This document shows positions 9,897-18,342 of a stretch of 64,000 nt of DNA, in pieces. Each line of letters opens with the position of its first letter. Position 1 is the first letter of the stretch. A model generated the notes under the pieces. The model was not told the origin of the DNA. It searched no databases and worked only from the letters and a program-made list of their open reading frames with translations. A program made the translations under genes and the position numbers. Origin of the DNA: VRUE01 sp963725085 (GTDB lineage: Bacteria; Actinomycetota; Thermoleophilia; Solirubrobacterales; 70-9); NCBI GenBank assembly GCA_963725085.1, contig CAVRXM010000004.1, positions 33,163 through 97,162 of the forward strand, in the 5' to 3' direction.

Positions 9897-9931
9897 ATCA
9901 AGTTGACCCGGCATTTGGGGGTCAACTTGAT
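9897..9931. repeat. Hairpin repeat copy 1 (also possible ecm terminator)
   Basis: Perfect 13-base arms, ATCAAGTTGACCC (9897-9909) and GGGTCAACTTGAT (9919-9931), enclose the loop GGCATTTGG. The stop codon of the minus-strand AbiEi/DUF559 gene (9922-9924) lies inside the right arm. Its sequence is clearly related to the hairpin at 10847-10903 at the other end of the same gene. There is no T-tract, so a terminator role for ecm is only possible. Confidence 0.75.
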
Positions 9932-10857
9932 GCGGGGACGGGAAACAGCTTCTTCCGTACGAGGCGGAGGAACGGCCCCGGGTCGGCTTCGAGCATCCGG
10001 TTCGTGGTCCTGAGGACCTCGTAACCCGCTGTCGTCAGGGCAACGGTCGTCTCATGGTCGCGCTCGAAGGCAGGGCGGTCGCCGTGGTAGGTGTAGCTGT
10101 CCGTTTCGACCACGAGCCGCGCTGCCGGCCAGAGGAAGTCGACGAGCCGTCCCTCGAGCAGGACGTTGACCTGGGGATGGGGCAGCCCGGCCTCGCGGCA
10201 GAGCGCCAGGAAATCAACCTCCGGCGGTGAGCGGACCTCGCGCGCGCGAGGGTCCACGGCCGCGGCCACGCCGCGAAGGCGCGCGACGCCGGGGCGCCCC
10301 TCTCCCTCGACCAGGAGCCTCTCGAGCTGCGCCCACCGCAGGCGACCGCTCCTGTCGGCGGAGACCAGGTCCCGCTCGAGCTGTCGATTGTCGAGGCGCG
10401 ATGCCATGTCGAACAGGGTCCGCTCGATGGTCGTCACCCTGATCCCGGCCTCCCTGGTCACATCGCGGGCACCCAGCCGTTGCTGGTGGACGCGGATCTC
10501 GCGTCGGGGCGAGCCCCCGGAGGCCCGGGTCACCTCGATGCGGCCGCGTGATCCACGCAAGCCCCAAAGCCGGGCCGCGCTCGAGTGGGACAGCGTGGCG
10601 CCGGCCCCGGATGCCAGCACAGCGGCCATCCAGCGTTCACGCAGGTCGTGACGACGATGGCCGACCGCGTAGACCCCGCGGTAGACAGGTGAAAGGCGCC
10701 CGCTGCTCAACCGCTCGTCGATCAGGCTCCTGCCGATCCCTGCAGCCAAGAGCTGGCGCCTGGCGACCACCCCGTGCTGACGCTCGGCGAGCTCGCGGAT
10801 CAAACTCGTGGCCGCCGCGCCTGAAATCCCGCCACGCGCGGCAGTTGGGCCATGCAC
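9922..10857 (-). CDS. AbiEi-like N-terminal domain plus DUF559 (Vsr-like endonuclease fold) protein
   Basis: The N-terminal part (LIRELAERQHGVVARRQLLAAGIG ... YRGVYAVGH) matches the winged-helix domain seen in AbiEi-type antitoxins. The C-terminal part (VDFLWPAARLVVETDSYTYHG, then FERDHE and AGYEVLRTTNRML) is the DUF559 PD-(D/E)xK-like domain with D..E.D spacing. Such two-domain proteins are frequent single genes in some actinobacteria; their function is unsettled. The frame could start as far up as 10998, but the homology begins just after the GTG at 10855-10857, inside an inverted repeat. Both ends of the gene lie in related hairpins, suggesting a small mobile or repeat-associated cassette. 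No partner toxin is visible. Confidence 0.8.
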   Translation of the reverse strand: MHGPTAARGGISGAAATSLIRELAERQHGVVARRQLLAAGIGRSLIDERLSSGRLSPVYRGVYAVGHRRHDLRERWMAAVLASGAGATLSHSSAARLWGLRGSRGRIEVTRASGGSPRREIRVHQQRLGARDVTREAGIRVTTIERTLFDMASRLDNRQLERDLVSADRSGRLRWAQLERLLVEGEGRPGVARLRGVAAAVDPRAREVRSPPEVDFLALCREAGLPHPQVNVLLEGRLVDFLWPAARLVVETDSYTYHGDRPAFERDHETTVALTTAGYEVLRTTNRMLEADPGPFLRLVRKKLFPVPASS

Positions 10858-10903
10858 ATCAATTTGTCCGGCTATTTGGCGGTGAAATTGATGCGCATGG
10901 CCC
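10847..10903. repeat. Hairpin repeat copy 2, at the start of the AbiEi/DUF559 gene
   Basis: Nineteen-base arms 10847-10865 and 10885-10903 pair with one mismatch around a 19-base loop. Its centre, ATCAATTTGTCCGG (10858-10871) through GGTGAAATTGAT, parallels the hairpin at 9897-9931 (ATCAAGTTGACCCGG ... GGTCAACTTGAT), including a shared CGGC-ATTTGG core. The GTG start used for the gene lies in the left arm. Confidence 0.75.
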
Positions 10904-11027
10904 TTCGGGCCGGTTGGCGCTTCGTGCTCGGACACCCTGCCGACCAGCTTGCGGCATGGGGATTCATCGATGGTGCGGAGATTGAGCAGCAACCGCAACG
11001 GTTGGCGGTGCGCGACAATGAATCCCG

Positions 11028-11594
11028 ATGAGCGAGCTGAACGGGGACCGCTCGGCCTGGCTGCGTTGCTACCGCTGCTGGTCGCAGAACCTCGAGATCC
11101 AGATCCACTACGACGCGATCCGGCGCGTCGACCCCGAGACCGGGATCCCGACCGAAGGCATCGACGAGGTCCAGGAAGCCGTCGTGCAGTGCCTCGACTG
11201 CATGCACGACCAGCCGCACCTGACCCTCCAGGACGACCGTGTCGTCCCGATCGAGGACCGCTGGGAGCGGATGGTCGCCGGCACGCCCTGGGTCGCCTCC
11301 TGCACCGTCACGGTCGACCAGGAGCGGGTCGAGAGCTGTGCCGGCCCCGAGGCGGCCGAATTCCTCGCCTACGGCGCCTTTGGCGAGGCCGGGGTCCGCG
11401 AGTTCTTCGCCCACGTCCGCTTCCATAAGCACGACGAGGAGCGGATCGTCGTCCACATGCTGGTCGAGCTCTACGCCCGCTCGGCCGAGGAGGCGACCGA
11501 GGTGCTCGAGGCCGCCGCCCACGGCCCGCTGGAGATCACCTCGCTGGCCGAGGAGTCACGGCCGCCGGCGCACGCCTCCGACGAAGCGCACTGA
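11028..11594 (+). CDS. Uncharacterised protein with paired CxxC motifs
   Basis: The 188-residue soluble protein has Cys14-x2-Cys17 (RCYRCWSQ) and Cys55-x2-Cys58 (QCLDCMHD), a spacing that could bind zinc as a split ribbon, followed by acidic mixed alpha/beta sequence. A second conserved-looking block reads REFFAHVRFHKHDEERIVVHMLVELYA. No family is recognised. It is transcribed toward the convergent MaoC hydratase gene, whose stop lies only three bases beyond. The ATG at 11028 is preceded by an AT-richer stretch. There is no frame damage. Confidence 0.7.
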   Translation: MSELNGDRSAWLRCYRCWSQNLEIQIHYDAIRRVDPETGIPTEGIDEVQEAVVQCLDCMHDQPHLTLQDDRVVPIEDRWERMVAGTPWVASCTVTVDQERVESCAGPEAAEFLAYGAFGEAGVREFFAHVRFHKHDEERIVVHMLVELYARSAEEATEVLEAAAHGPLEITSLAEESRPPAHASDEAH

Positions 11595-11597
11595 GGA

Positions 11598-12119
11598 TCA
11601 GGCGTCGCCGGGGTTCCTGCGCGGGACCAGGACCAGCCGTTTGAACTCGGCGACGAGCAGCCCGTCCTGGTTCAGCACCCGGGTATGGACCTTGACGACG
11701 CCGCGGTCGGGCTTCGATTTCGACGGCTTGACGTCCAGCACCTCGGTCTCGCAGAAGAGCGTGTCCCCGTGGAAGACCGGGTTCGGATGGCTGAGGTCTT
11801 CGGTCGCCAGGTTGGCGATGGCCTTGCCGGAGACGTCGGAAACCGACATCCCGAGGGCCAGCGAGTAGATCAACGGGCCGACGACGACATTGCGCCCCTG
11901 CTGGGAGGCCTTCGCGTAGATGTCGTTGATGTGGAGCGGGTGGTGGTTCATCGTGATCAGGCAGAAGAGATGGTCGTCCGCCTCGGTGACCGTCTTCGCC
12001 GGCCAGTGCTTGTAGACGGCTCCCACCTCGAATTCCTCGAGGTAGCGGCCGTAGGCGTGGGCGCCGGAGGCCTCGCGCTCCGCCTGGTCGGTGGTCAGCT
12101 CGTACTTCTGCTCGCTCAT
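11598..12119 (-). CDS. MaoC-family hydratase, candidate mesaconyl-CoA hydratase of the EMC pathway
   Basis: This 173-residue hot-dog protein has the MaoC pattern: YLEEFEVGAVYKHWPAKTVTEADDHLFCLITMNHHPLHIN (catalytic-type Asp/His region), then GPLIYSLALGMSVSDVSG and HPNPVFHGDTLFCETEVLD. A MaoC protein of this type commonly lies with ccr and meaA in actinobacteria and is the expected mesaconyl-CoA (2-methylfumaryl-CoA) hydratase. Substrate is inferred from the neighbouring ccr, ecm, dehydrogenase and aldolase genes. It is shorter than the two-domain proteobacterial enzyme. The start ATG 12117-12119 has AGGAGAA upstream; the longer frame to 12293 would add a low-complexity Arg/Pro leader. A generic R-specific enoyl-CoA hydratase is the alternative. 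Confidence 0.82.
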   Translation of the reverse strand: MSEQKYELTTDQAEREASGAHAYGRYLEEFEVGAVYKHWPAKTVTEADDHLFCLITMNHHPLHINDIYAKASQQGRNVVVGPLIYSLALGMSVSDVSGKAIANLATEDLSHPNPVFHGDTLFCETEVLDVKPSKSKPDRGVVKVHTRVLNQDGLLVAEFKRLVLVPRRNPGDA

Positions 12120-12151
12120 CAGTCTCCGATTCTCCTCTGGTCTGGGACGGT

Positions 12152-12168
12152 CGCGGATGCTATCCGCG
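12152..12168. promoter_or_regulatory. 17-base palindrome between divergent MaoC and membrane-protein genes
   Basis: CGCGGAT-GCT-ATCCGCG (12152-12168) is a perfect inverted repeat with 7-base arms and a 3-base centre. It lies midway in the 76-base gap between the divergent starts at 12119 and 12196. Position and symmetry suit a repressor or activator site; no regulator gene is adjacent. Confidence 0.3.
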
Positions 12169-12195
12169 GGCGCCCTGGATAGGCTTTGCCGCCTC

Positions 12196-12747
12196 ATGGA
12201 CCGGCAACGGCTGATCCGATTCTGCTTCTGGGGCGTCCTCGGCGTTCTCGCGGCGGTGCTTCTGATCTCCGTGCTCGACAACGGCAACGACAACTCGTCG
12301 AGCTCGGAAGAAACGACGGCGTCGACGACCGCCGCGATCGTCAGCGCCGACGAACTGCGCGAAAAGGCGACGGAACAGGAAGGGCCGGTCTACTGGGCGG
12401 GTGAACAGGAGGGTTCGGAGATCGAGTTCAGCCAGCCCGAAGCCGGCCGCACCTACGTCCGCTACCTGACCGGCGGGGCGGAAGCCGGCGACCCAAACTC
12501 CGAATTCCTGACCGTCGGGACCTACGAATTCAAGGACGCCACCAAAGCCCTCAAGGGACAGGCCAAGCAGCCCAACGGGGTCCTGGCCTCCGCCCCCGGC
12601 GGCGGCGTCGTCTTCTTCGACACCACTCACCCGCAGAGCGTCTACCTGGCCTACCCCGGAGAAGAAGCCCAGATCGAGGTCTACGACCCAAATCCGAAAC
12701 GCGCTCTCGGGCTTGTCTCATCGGGGCTCATCGTCCCGGTCGGCTGA
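12196..12747 (+). CDS. Membrane-anchored protein of unknown function
   Basis: The ATG at 12196 opens with RQRLIRFCFWGVLGVLAAVLLISVL, a single membrane helix (about residues 7-26) followed by an Asn/Ser/Glu/Thr-rich linker (NGNDNSSSSEETTASTTAA) typical of an extracytoplasmic spacer. The remaining ~130 residues form an outside domain with YWAGEQEGSEIEFSQ, RTYVRYLTGGAEAG and FDTTHPQSVYLAYPG. The family is not recognised. Longer in-frame starts back to 12091 add Cys/Arg-rich sequence lying in the promoter gap, so I use 12196. The next gene's TTG start overlaps its end by 35 bases. Confidence 0.72.
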   Translation: MDRQRLIRFCFWGVLGVLAAVLLISVLDNGNDNSSSSEETTASTTAAIVSADELREKATEQEGPVYWAGEQEGSEIEFSQPEAGRTYVRYLTGGAEAGDPNSEFLTVGTYEFKDATKALKGQAKQPNGVLASAPGGGVVFFDTTHPQSVYLAYPGEEAQIEVYDPNPKRALGLVSSGLIVPVG

Positions 12748-13558
12748 GCTGAATCGAGAACAGACAAACCTTCCGGACAGTCCGCCGAAGGCGGGGTTGC
12801 GGCAACTGCTGACCCTCGGTGCCCTCCGGACCCTCGTCCGCAACCCAAAGGTCTTTGTCGCCAACGTGCGCCAGGGCCCGGAGTACCTCCGCGATCGGAG
12901 GCGCACCCAGGATCTCGCCAAGGTCGCCGAGTACCTCGAGCCGGAGGCGAAAGCGGTGTCCGCGGTCCTCGAGATCGAGGAGTCGCTCTACGCCTCCGCC
13001 TCGCGCGAGACCTGGATGCCCAGGGCCGACCCGGGGGACCCGTTGACTGTCTGGAACGCCAGGGCCGAGCTGCTGCGGATCGTCGGGACGATCACGAGGC
13101 TCACCCGGCCCGAGATCCTGATCGAGACCGGCGTCGCCCTCGGGTTCACGACCGCGACGATTCTCCACGCAATGGCGGAGAACGGCACCGGCCACGTGTA
13201 CTCACTGGACCTGCCCGCCCTCCAGTACGACCCCGGCGACCCGGTCGGCCGCGCTATCCCCGAGGAGCTGAAAGACCGCTGGACGCTGAGGCTGGGGGAC
13301 TCGAGGAAGACCCTGGCGCCGCTGTGCGCCGACGTCGGCCCGTTCGACATCTTCGTCCACGACGCCCTCCACACCTACTCTTCGCAGATGCGGGAATATC
13401 GCACGGCCTGGCCCCACATCCGCCCCGGTGGGCTGCTGATCTCCGACGACGTCAACAACCCGGCCTTCGTCGAGTTCGCCGCCTCTGTGGGGGCGCGGCC
13501 ACATCTGGTCGCCGGGCCCAGCCGCAGCGACGCTATCGGCCTTCTTCGGAAGTCCTGA
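12713..13558 (+). CDS. Class I SAM-dependent methyltransferase (Methyltransf_24/CmcI-like)
   Basis: The 281-residue protein has an N-terminal helical lead (TLGALRTLVRNPKVFV) and a Rossmann methyltransferase core. Motif I is degenerate, ILIETGVALGFTTATILHA. Acidic loops follow in VYSLDLPALQ and RLGDSRKTL, then DIFVHDALHTYSSQMREY and GGLLISDDVNNPAF, the signature of the Methyltransf_24 group that modifies sugars or small metabolites. Substrate is unknown. A glycosyltransferase starts one base after its stop, so a sugar or glycolipid target is plausible. The TTG start at 12713 is the longest option; a later TTG around 12800 cannot be excluded. Confidence 0.8.
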   Translation: MSHRGSSSRSAELNREQTNLPDSPPKAGLRQLLTLGALRTLVRNPKVFVANVRQGPEYLRDRRRTQDLAKVAEYLEPEAKAVSAVLEIEESLYASASRETWMPRADPGDPLTVWNARAELLRIVGTITRLTRPEILIETGVALGFTTATILHAMAENGTGHVYSLDLPALQYDPGDPVGRAIPEELKDRWTLRLGDSRKTLAPLCADVGPFDIFVHDALHTYSSQMREYRTAWPHIRPGGLLISDDVNNPAFVEFAASVGARPHLVAGPSRSDAIGLLRKS

Positions 13559-13559
13559 C

Positions 13560-14711
13560 GTGCGCATTCTGCTCGTCTCGGCCTATGGCCTTCCGCATAT
13601 GGGAGGGATCGAGGTTGCGGTGGACTCCCTCGCGATCGAGCTCACCAGACGGGGCCATTCCGTCACCCACGTCACGTCATCCGCCGGCTCCTCAAAGGCG
13701 GACCCCAGCCTCAACTACACCCGAATCAGGATTGCGGCGATCAACCCGCTGGAGACCCGCGTCGGTGTCCCCTACCCGCTGTTCAGCCCCAGTCTCCTCA
13801 CCAACCTCAGGCGGGAGATTGCCCGAGCCGACGTTGTCCACACTCACGGCTTCATCTATCCCGGATCGATCATCGCCGCAGCGCTGTCCCCGCGAACCAC
13901 TCCGCCGACCCCGATGGTCCTCACGGAGCATGTCGGCCACGTCCCCTACGATTCCGCGATTCTCGATCGAACCGAGGCTGTGGTGATCAGGGGGTTGGGG
14001 GTAAAGGTCCTGAGGCGCTCCGACGCAGTCATCGCCTACAACGCCAGAGTCGCCGATCAGCTCGTGCGGCTCTGCCCGTCGGTCACGCCGGTGACGATCC
14101 TGAACGGCGTCGATACGGAGCGCTTTCACCCTCCGGACGAAGGGGAGCGATCACGGCTTCGTGCCGAGCTAGGCTGGGATGACGGACCCCGGGTGCTCTT
14201 CGTCGGTCGCCCGGTCGCCAAGAAGGGGTTCACCGACGCCGCGCGGGCCGTTTGCGCAGCAGGACTTCCAGGCATCGAGCTCGTTGTCGTTGGAGCGGAC
14301 AGCCTGCCGGCCGGCTCTCCTCGGCAAGTCACCCCACTCGGATGGCTTTCGCGCGAGCGTCTCGCCGAGCTCTACCGGGCCTGCGACGCGATGATCATGC
14401 CTGCGCGTGGGGAGGGATTTCCACTTGCCGCCCAGGAGGCGCTCGCAAGCGGGTTGCCGCTGGTGTTGGCGGACGACCCGGGCTACGCGCCCTGCCTCGC
14501 CGGGGCCGGGCCGGGGGCACAGGCGGTCGGAGATTCCGCCAGTTTCGCAGCGGTCCTGGCCGAACTCCTTGGAGACCGGCCCTTGCTGGAGGGCGCGCGC
14601 CGGGCCGCAGCCGCCCACGCGAGAGAGGCCTTCTCGTGGGATCGCAGCGCCACCCAGCACGAAGCCCTGTACGAGGACTTGCTGTCCCCAGCGGCTCCTC
14701 AGCCTTCGTAG
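13560..14711 (+). CDS. Glycosyltransferase family 4
   Basis: A 383-residue GT-B enzyme. The N-terminal domain starts MRILLVSAYGLPHMGGIEV (GG loop, acceptor side), with HTHGFIYPGS and VLTEHVGH. The C-terminal nucleotide-sugar domain shows LFVGRPVAKKGF, PLGWLSRERLAELYRACD and MPARGEGFPLAAQEALASG, the E-x7-E motif of GT4. It transfers a sugar from a nucleotide donor to a lipid or polysaccharide; specificity cannot be read from sequence. The GTG start at 13560 follows the methyltransferase stop by one base. Its end overlaps the convergent membrane-protein gene by 13 bases. Confidence 0.88.
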   Translation: MRILLVSAYGLPHMGGIEVAVDSLAIELTRRGHSVTHVTSSAGSSKADPSLNYTRIRIAAINPLETRVGVPYPLFSPSLLTNLRREIARADVVHTHGFIYPGSIIAAALSPRTTPPTPMVLTEHVGHVPYDSAILDRTEAVVIRGLGVKVLRRSDAVIAYNARVADQLVRLCPSVTPVTILNGVDTERFHPPDEGERSRLRAELGWDDGPRVLFVGRPVAKKGFTDAARAVCAAGLPGIELVVVGADSLPAGSPRQVTPLGWLSRERLAELYRACDAMIMPARGEGFPLAAQEALASGLPLVLADDPGYAPCLAGAGPGAQAVGDSASFAAVLAELLGDRPLLEGARRAAAAHAREAFSWDRSATQHEALYEDLLSPAAPQPS

Positions 14712-17075
14712 GCCTCGATCCAGTCCCAGCGGCTTCTGCAGAGCTTCCTGTACCTCAGCCGGGTTGACCGAGACGAGCCCGAGGTCGCTCCCCTGCGGCG
14801 CCCGTAGCTCGAGTGGGCCGATTTCGTAGGGGTCCAGGGCGCTGCCAGGTTGGAGCCCGGCGCCGTGATAATCGAGAAGAAGCTCGTGCTCGCCGGGGGC
14901 CAGGCTGACGGTCGCCAGCTGTTCGAGACCGCCGTAGTTGTTGAGGACGCCTCGCTCGGAGGTGACGTTCTCGCCGTCGATGACAATGTCGAGGCCCCCG
15001 AAGACCACGCCCCCGAGCCAGAGCTCGTACTCGCCTCCTGGGACGGTGAAGGTGCTCTCCAGCTGGCCGCTCCCGTCCGGCGCGAACGTATAGGTGCTCG
15101 GCAGCGTCCATCCGCTCGGAAATTTGGCAGATTCGAACCCGATCGCGACCGGCGTGCCGACCCGGGCCGCGACCAGCGAGCCCTCCGCGCCCAGTTCGTC
15201 AGACAATTCCCGGACTTCACTGCATGCCGGTATCGCCCCGGCGTCGAGTTCGGTCCCGAGCGGAAGGTGGCGTACCAGAGTTCCGGGTGCCTCTCGACGT
15301 TTCCAGACTTCATAATGTTCGCCGCTGTAGGCGAGGCCGAATTCCGCGCCAGGCCGGCTGGTTGAGGGCCCGCGGCGGATCACCAGCAGGTTGTAGGGGT
15401 CGAGCTGGTCGGAGCGGATCCGGTCGAGGTCGACGTATTCGCCGTTTTCGGGCTCGCTGCCGTCGATCAAGAACACGGGCCGGCGCCGGCGGTCGCTCGC
15501 CCCCTCCGCATCGAGGTCACGCAGGAAGTAGCGCGGTCCATAACCGGAGACCTCGGTGCTGAGCGTGGGACCGCCTCCGCTGAACTCGTCGTCAATCTTC
15601 GTCAGCTCGACGTAGTGGTCCCGAGGCGCGAGCCAGACCCCCTGATAGGCGCGGAAAGCTCCCCAGGCCACCACCGCGACGAGGATCGTGGCGGCGATTC
15701 CAGTCTCGAGGCGCAGGCCAGTCCGGTCCCTGATGAAGAAGATCCCGAGGAGGGCACCGGCCAGCATCCCAGGAGAGAGAGTCGCCAAGACTTTCGCGTC
15801 GACCCAGGTCGAACCGAAGTGAATGATGCAGAGCGCTCCGAAGATCCCTCCGGCGAGGTATCCGACGAGCGGGGTCCCGATGCGGTCCGGGAGACGAAGC
15901 GCCGCAACCACCGCCCAGGCGGCGAGCAGCAGCGCCAGGACCGCCACCAGCTTGACCGGGCCGGCGAGTTCGGGAGAGGTCCGAAAGTCAAGGGACGGCC
16001 AGATCCCGGCGACCTGGAGGACACCGAGGGGATGTAGGAGGTTCCCGATCTCGGCTTCCCCGGTGACCCCTTCGGCCAGAGGGTCGAATATTCCGGTCGG
16101 GGTGAAGATGACCGGCAGCAGAAGGACCAGGCCGAGGACGGCGATCGGAGCGGCGATCCGGGTCGCCCGGGCGGTGCCATATCGGCGCACGACCACGATC
16201 AGCGCCGGGATCAGCGGCGGCACCGCCCACAGCGCCCCTCCCGGCCCGAGGACGGCGATGATCGCGGCGATCGTGACCGCGATGCTGACGAATGCCCGGT
16301 TCGGCCAGTCCTCGGCATCGGCTCGGCCGGCGAGAAGCGGGCCGAGCGGGAGCAACGCCGCCATCACCATCTCCTTCACGCCCCCCCACAGGTAGTAGCC
16401 GAGGAGGAGCGCGGAGAGAGGGGCGACGATCGCGATCAGGGCCGAGGAGCGGGCGTCGCGTCCCAGCCTGCGCGAGAGCTCGAAAAGGACCAGCGCGAGC
16501 ATGATGGCCGCGACCGCCATCGAGGGCTGCAGGGTGAACGCCAGGTCCTGGCCGGTGATCTCGGTCATCACCGCCATCGGCACGAAGGCGCCGATCGGGT
16601 AGCTGCCCCCCAGGTAGTCCTGGAGGACCTGCTGATGGGTCGAGGGAGGTTCGTTCCCGATCGCCCGGCCATGCTCGAATACGTGGTTGGTGATCGCCAG
16701 CCAGGTGGCGTTGTCGTCGAGCTTGATGTAGCCGGCCCAGGTCGCCTCGCCGCTGACGAGAAAGGGCGATGCGAAGAGGAGCAGCAATGCCGCTGCGATC
16801 CCCAGCTCGAGTCGACCCGGCCAGGGTTTCGCGAGTCGCCGGCCGAGCAGGAGCCCGAGGATCGCGAGAACCAGGATCAGCGGAAGCGTCAGCTTGGCGG
16901 TCGATTCCGTGGCGGTGCCGAACTGGGCGGCAACGATCATCGTCGCCATCCCGAGCGCTGGACGAATGGTCCAGGGGACGCTGAACCCGCTGATCCTCTC
17001 CACCAGCAGCGAGAGGCCCGCCGCGGTGATCAGCAGCGCCACCGGGGCGACGAACCAACAGAGAATCAGGTCCAC
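14699..17075 (-). CDS. Large multi-spanning membrane protein with C-terminal beta domain (GT-C-like), one 3' frameshift
   Basis: Roughly 790 residues with at least eleven hydrophobic spans in the first ~480 residues. An early extracytoplasmic loop around GYIKLDDNATWLAIT carries an Asp pair as in GT-C glycosyltransferases. A soluble tail follows with a carbohydrate-binding-like beta-sandwich (FTVPGGEYELWLGGVVFGG; LAPGEHELLLDYHG). Donor and acceptor are unknown; a polyprenyl-sugar enzyme is a guess. The frame as read continues antisense through the GT4 gene to 14169. An alternative frame gives a clean ending (RWDWIEAYEG, stop 14699-14701), so a one-base error near 14725-14735 is inferred. The promoter side faces the divergent GT2 at 17120. 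Confidence 0.75.
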
Positions 17076-17119
17076 GGGCGCCGCATCTTACGTGCCTGAA
17101 TCTTGGTTAGGCTCAGGAA

Positions 17120-18287
17120 ATGGCGGGAGAGACGGACGCGCTCAAGGTCTCGGTTGTCATCCCCTGCCTCAACGAGGCGCAGAGCATCGAATCCTGCGTT
17201 CGCTCTGCTCGCAGGGTGCTCAAGGAGAACGGCATCAGCGGCGAGGTCGTGGTCGCCGACAACGGGTCCGAAGACGACAGCGCCGCCCTCGCGACCGCTG
17301 CGGGCGCCCGAGTGGTCCACGAGGAGAGGCGCGGGTACGGAAGCGCCTACCTATCCGGCTTCGCCGCCGCGGAGGGCACCTACATCATCACCGCGGACGC
17401 CGACCAGACCTACGACTTCAACGAGATTCCGCGCTTCCTCGCCTCTCGAAAACGGTGCCGACATGGTGATCGGCAACCGCATGAACAACATCGTGCCCGG
17501 CGCGATGCCGTGGCTCCACCGCTATATCGGCAATCCAATCCTCAGCGGATTCCTCAACCTGCTCTATCGCTCCGGGGTCCATGACGCACACTGCGGGATG
17601 CGGGCGCTGCGCCGCGACACCCTGCCCCGTCTGCAACTCCGAAGCACCGGGATGGAGTTCGCCTCGGAGATGGTGGTGCGCGCGGTCAAGGAGGACCTCG
17701 CGATCGCGGAGTTCGACATCGAGTACCACCCTCGCGAGGGCGAGTCGAAGCTCTCCTCCTTCCGCGACGGCTGGCGGCATCTGAAGCTGCTCCTCGTCAA
17801 CAGCCCGACTGCACTCTTCATGGTTCCCGGGCTCGCGCTCCTCATTGTCGGGTTGATTGGCATCGGCCTCTCGATCTCGGGCATCTCCCTTTTCGGCCGC
17901 GAGTGGCAGATCCACGCGACGATCGCCGCCGCTCTGCTGACGATCGTCGGCGCCCAAATCGTGGCCCTCGCCCTGAGCGCGCGGACTTTCGCGGTCTACG
18001 TCCTCAACGAGAAACCGGACAGGCTTCTTGATTGGGGCAGTGAGCACGTCAGGCTCGAGTCCGGCCTGATCGCCGGCGCCATCGTCTTCCTGATCGGGTT
18101 CGTCATCGACGCGGTGATCGTCGGCGTCTGGATCAACCGCGGTTTCGGCGAGCTGAGCGAGGAGCGTCTCCTCATCTTCGGCTCGGTCCTGATCATCCTC
18201 GGCCTTCAGGCCTTCTTCTCTTCGTTCTTCCTCAGCATCATCGGCCTGGCGAGAGAACGCCCGCCGAACTGGCCGGCAAGCGAGTAG
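17120..18287 (+). CDS. Polyprenyl-phosphate mannosyl/glucosyltransferase-like GT2 with membrane tail, one frameshift
   Basis: The N-terminus (VSVVIPCLNEAQSIESCV, VVADNGSEDDS, ITADADQTYDFNEIPRF) is a DPM1-type GT2 domain with the DxD motif in ADADQ. Near 17440-17448 the frame changes and continues as ENGADMVIGNRMNNI, VHDAHCGMRALRRD, EFASEMVVRA and HPREGESKLSSFRDG. After that come about four membrane helices (FMVPGLALLIVGLIGIGL onward). Such proteins load a sugar onto polyprenyl phosphate for GT-C enzymes, and the divergent neighbour at 14699-17075 looks like a possible GT-C partner. Conserved sequence on both sides of the break points to a one-base sequencing error. Reconstructed length is about 389 residues. 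Confidence 0.85.
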
Positions 18288-18301
18288 ACAGCCAGCCGAG
18301 A

Positions 18302-18320
18302 GCGGGGCAATTCTCCCCGC
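18302..18320. terminator. Bidirectional terminator-like hairpin
   Basis: GCGGGG (18302-18307) and CCCCGC (18315-18320) pair around CAATTCT, in the 55-base gap between the convergent GT2 and collagen-like genes. There is no T-run, as is common for high-GC actinobacterial terminators. Confidence 0.45.
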
Positions 18321-18342
18321 GCCCGGAATCGACCGTGCTTCG

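Noticed and set aside
8364..9914. 516-codon minus-strand frame over ecm
   Set aside because: Low-complexity shadow (Leu/Gly/Asp/Val-rich) of the mutase coding strand.
14169..14698. Extension of the 17075-start membrane protein frame across the GT4 gene
   Set aside because: It runs antisense to an intact glycosyltransferase and loses all pattern. The alternative frame ends cleanly at 14699.
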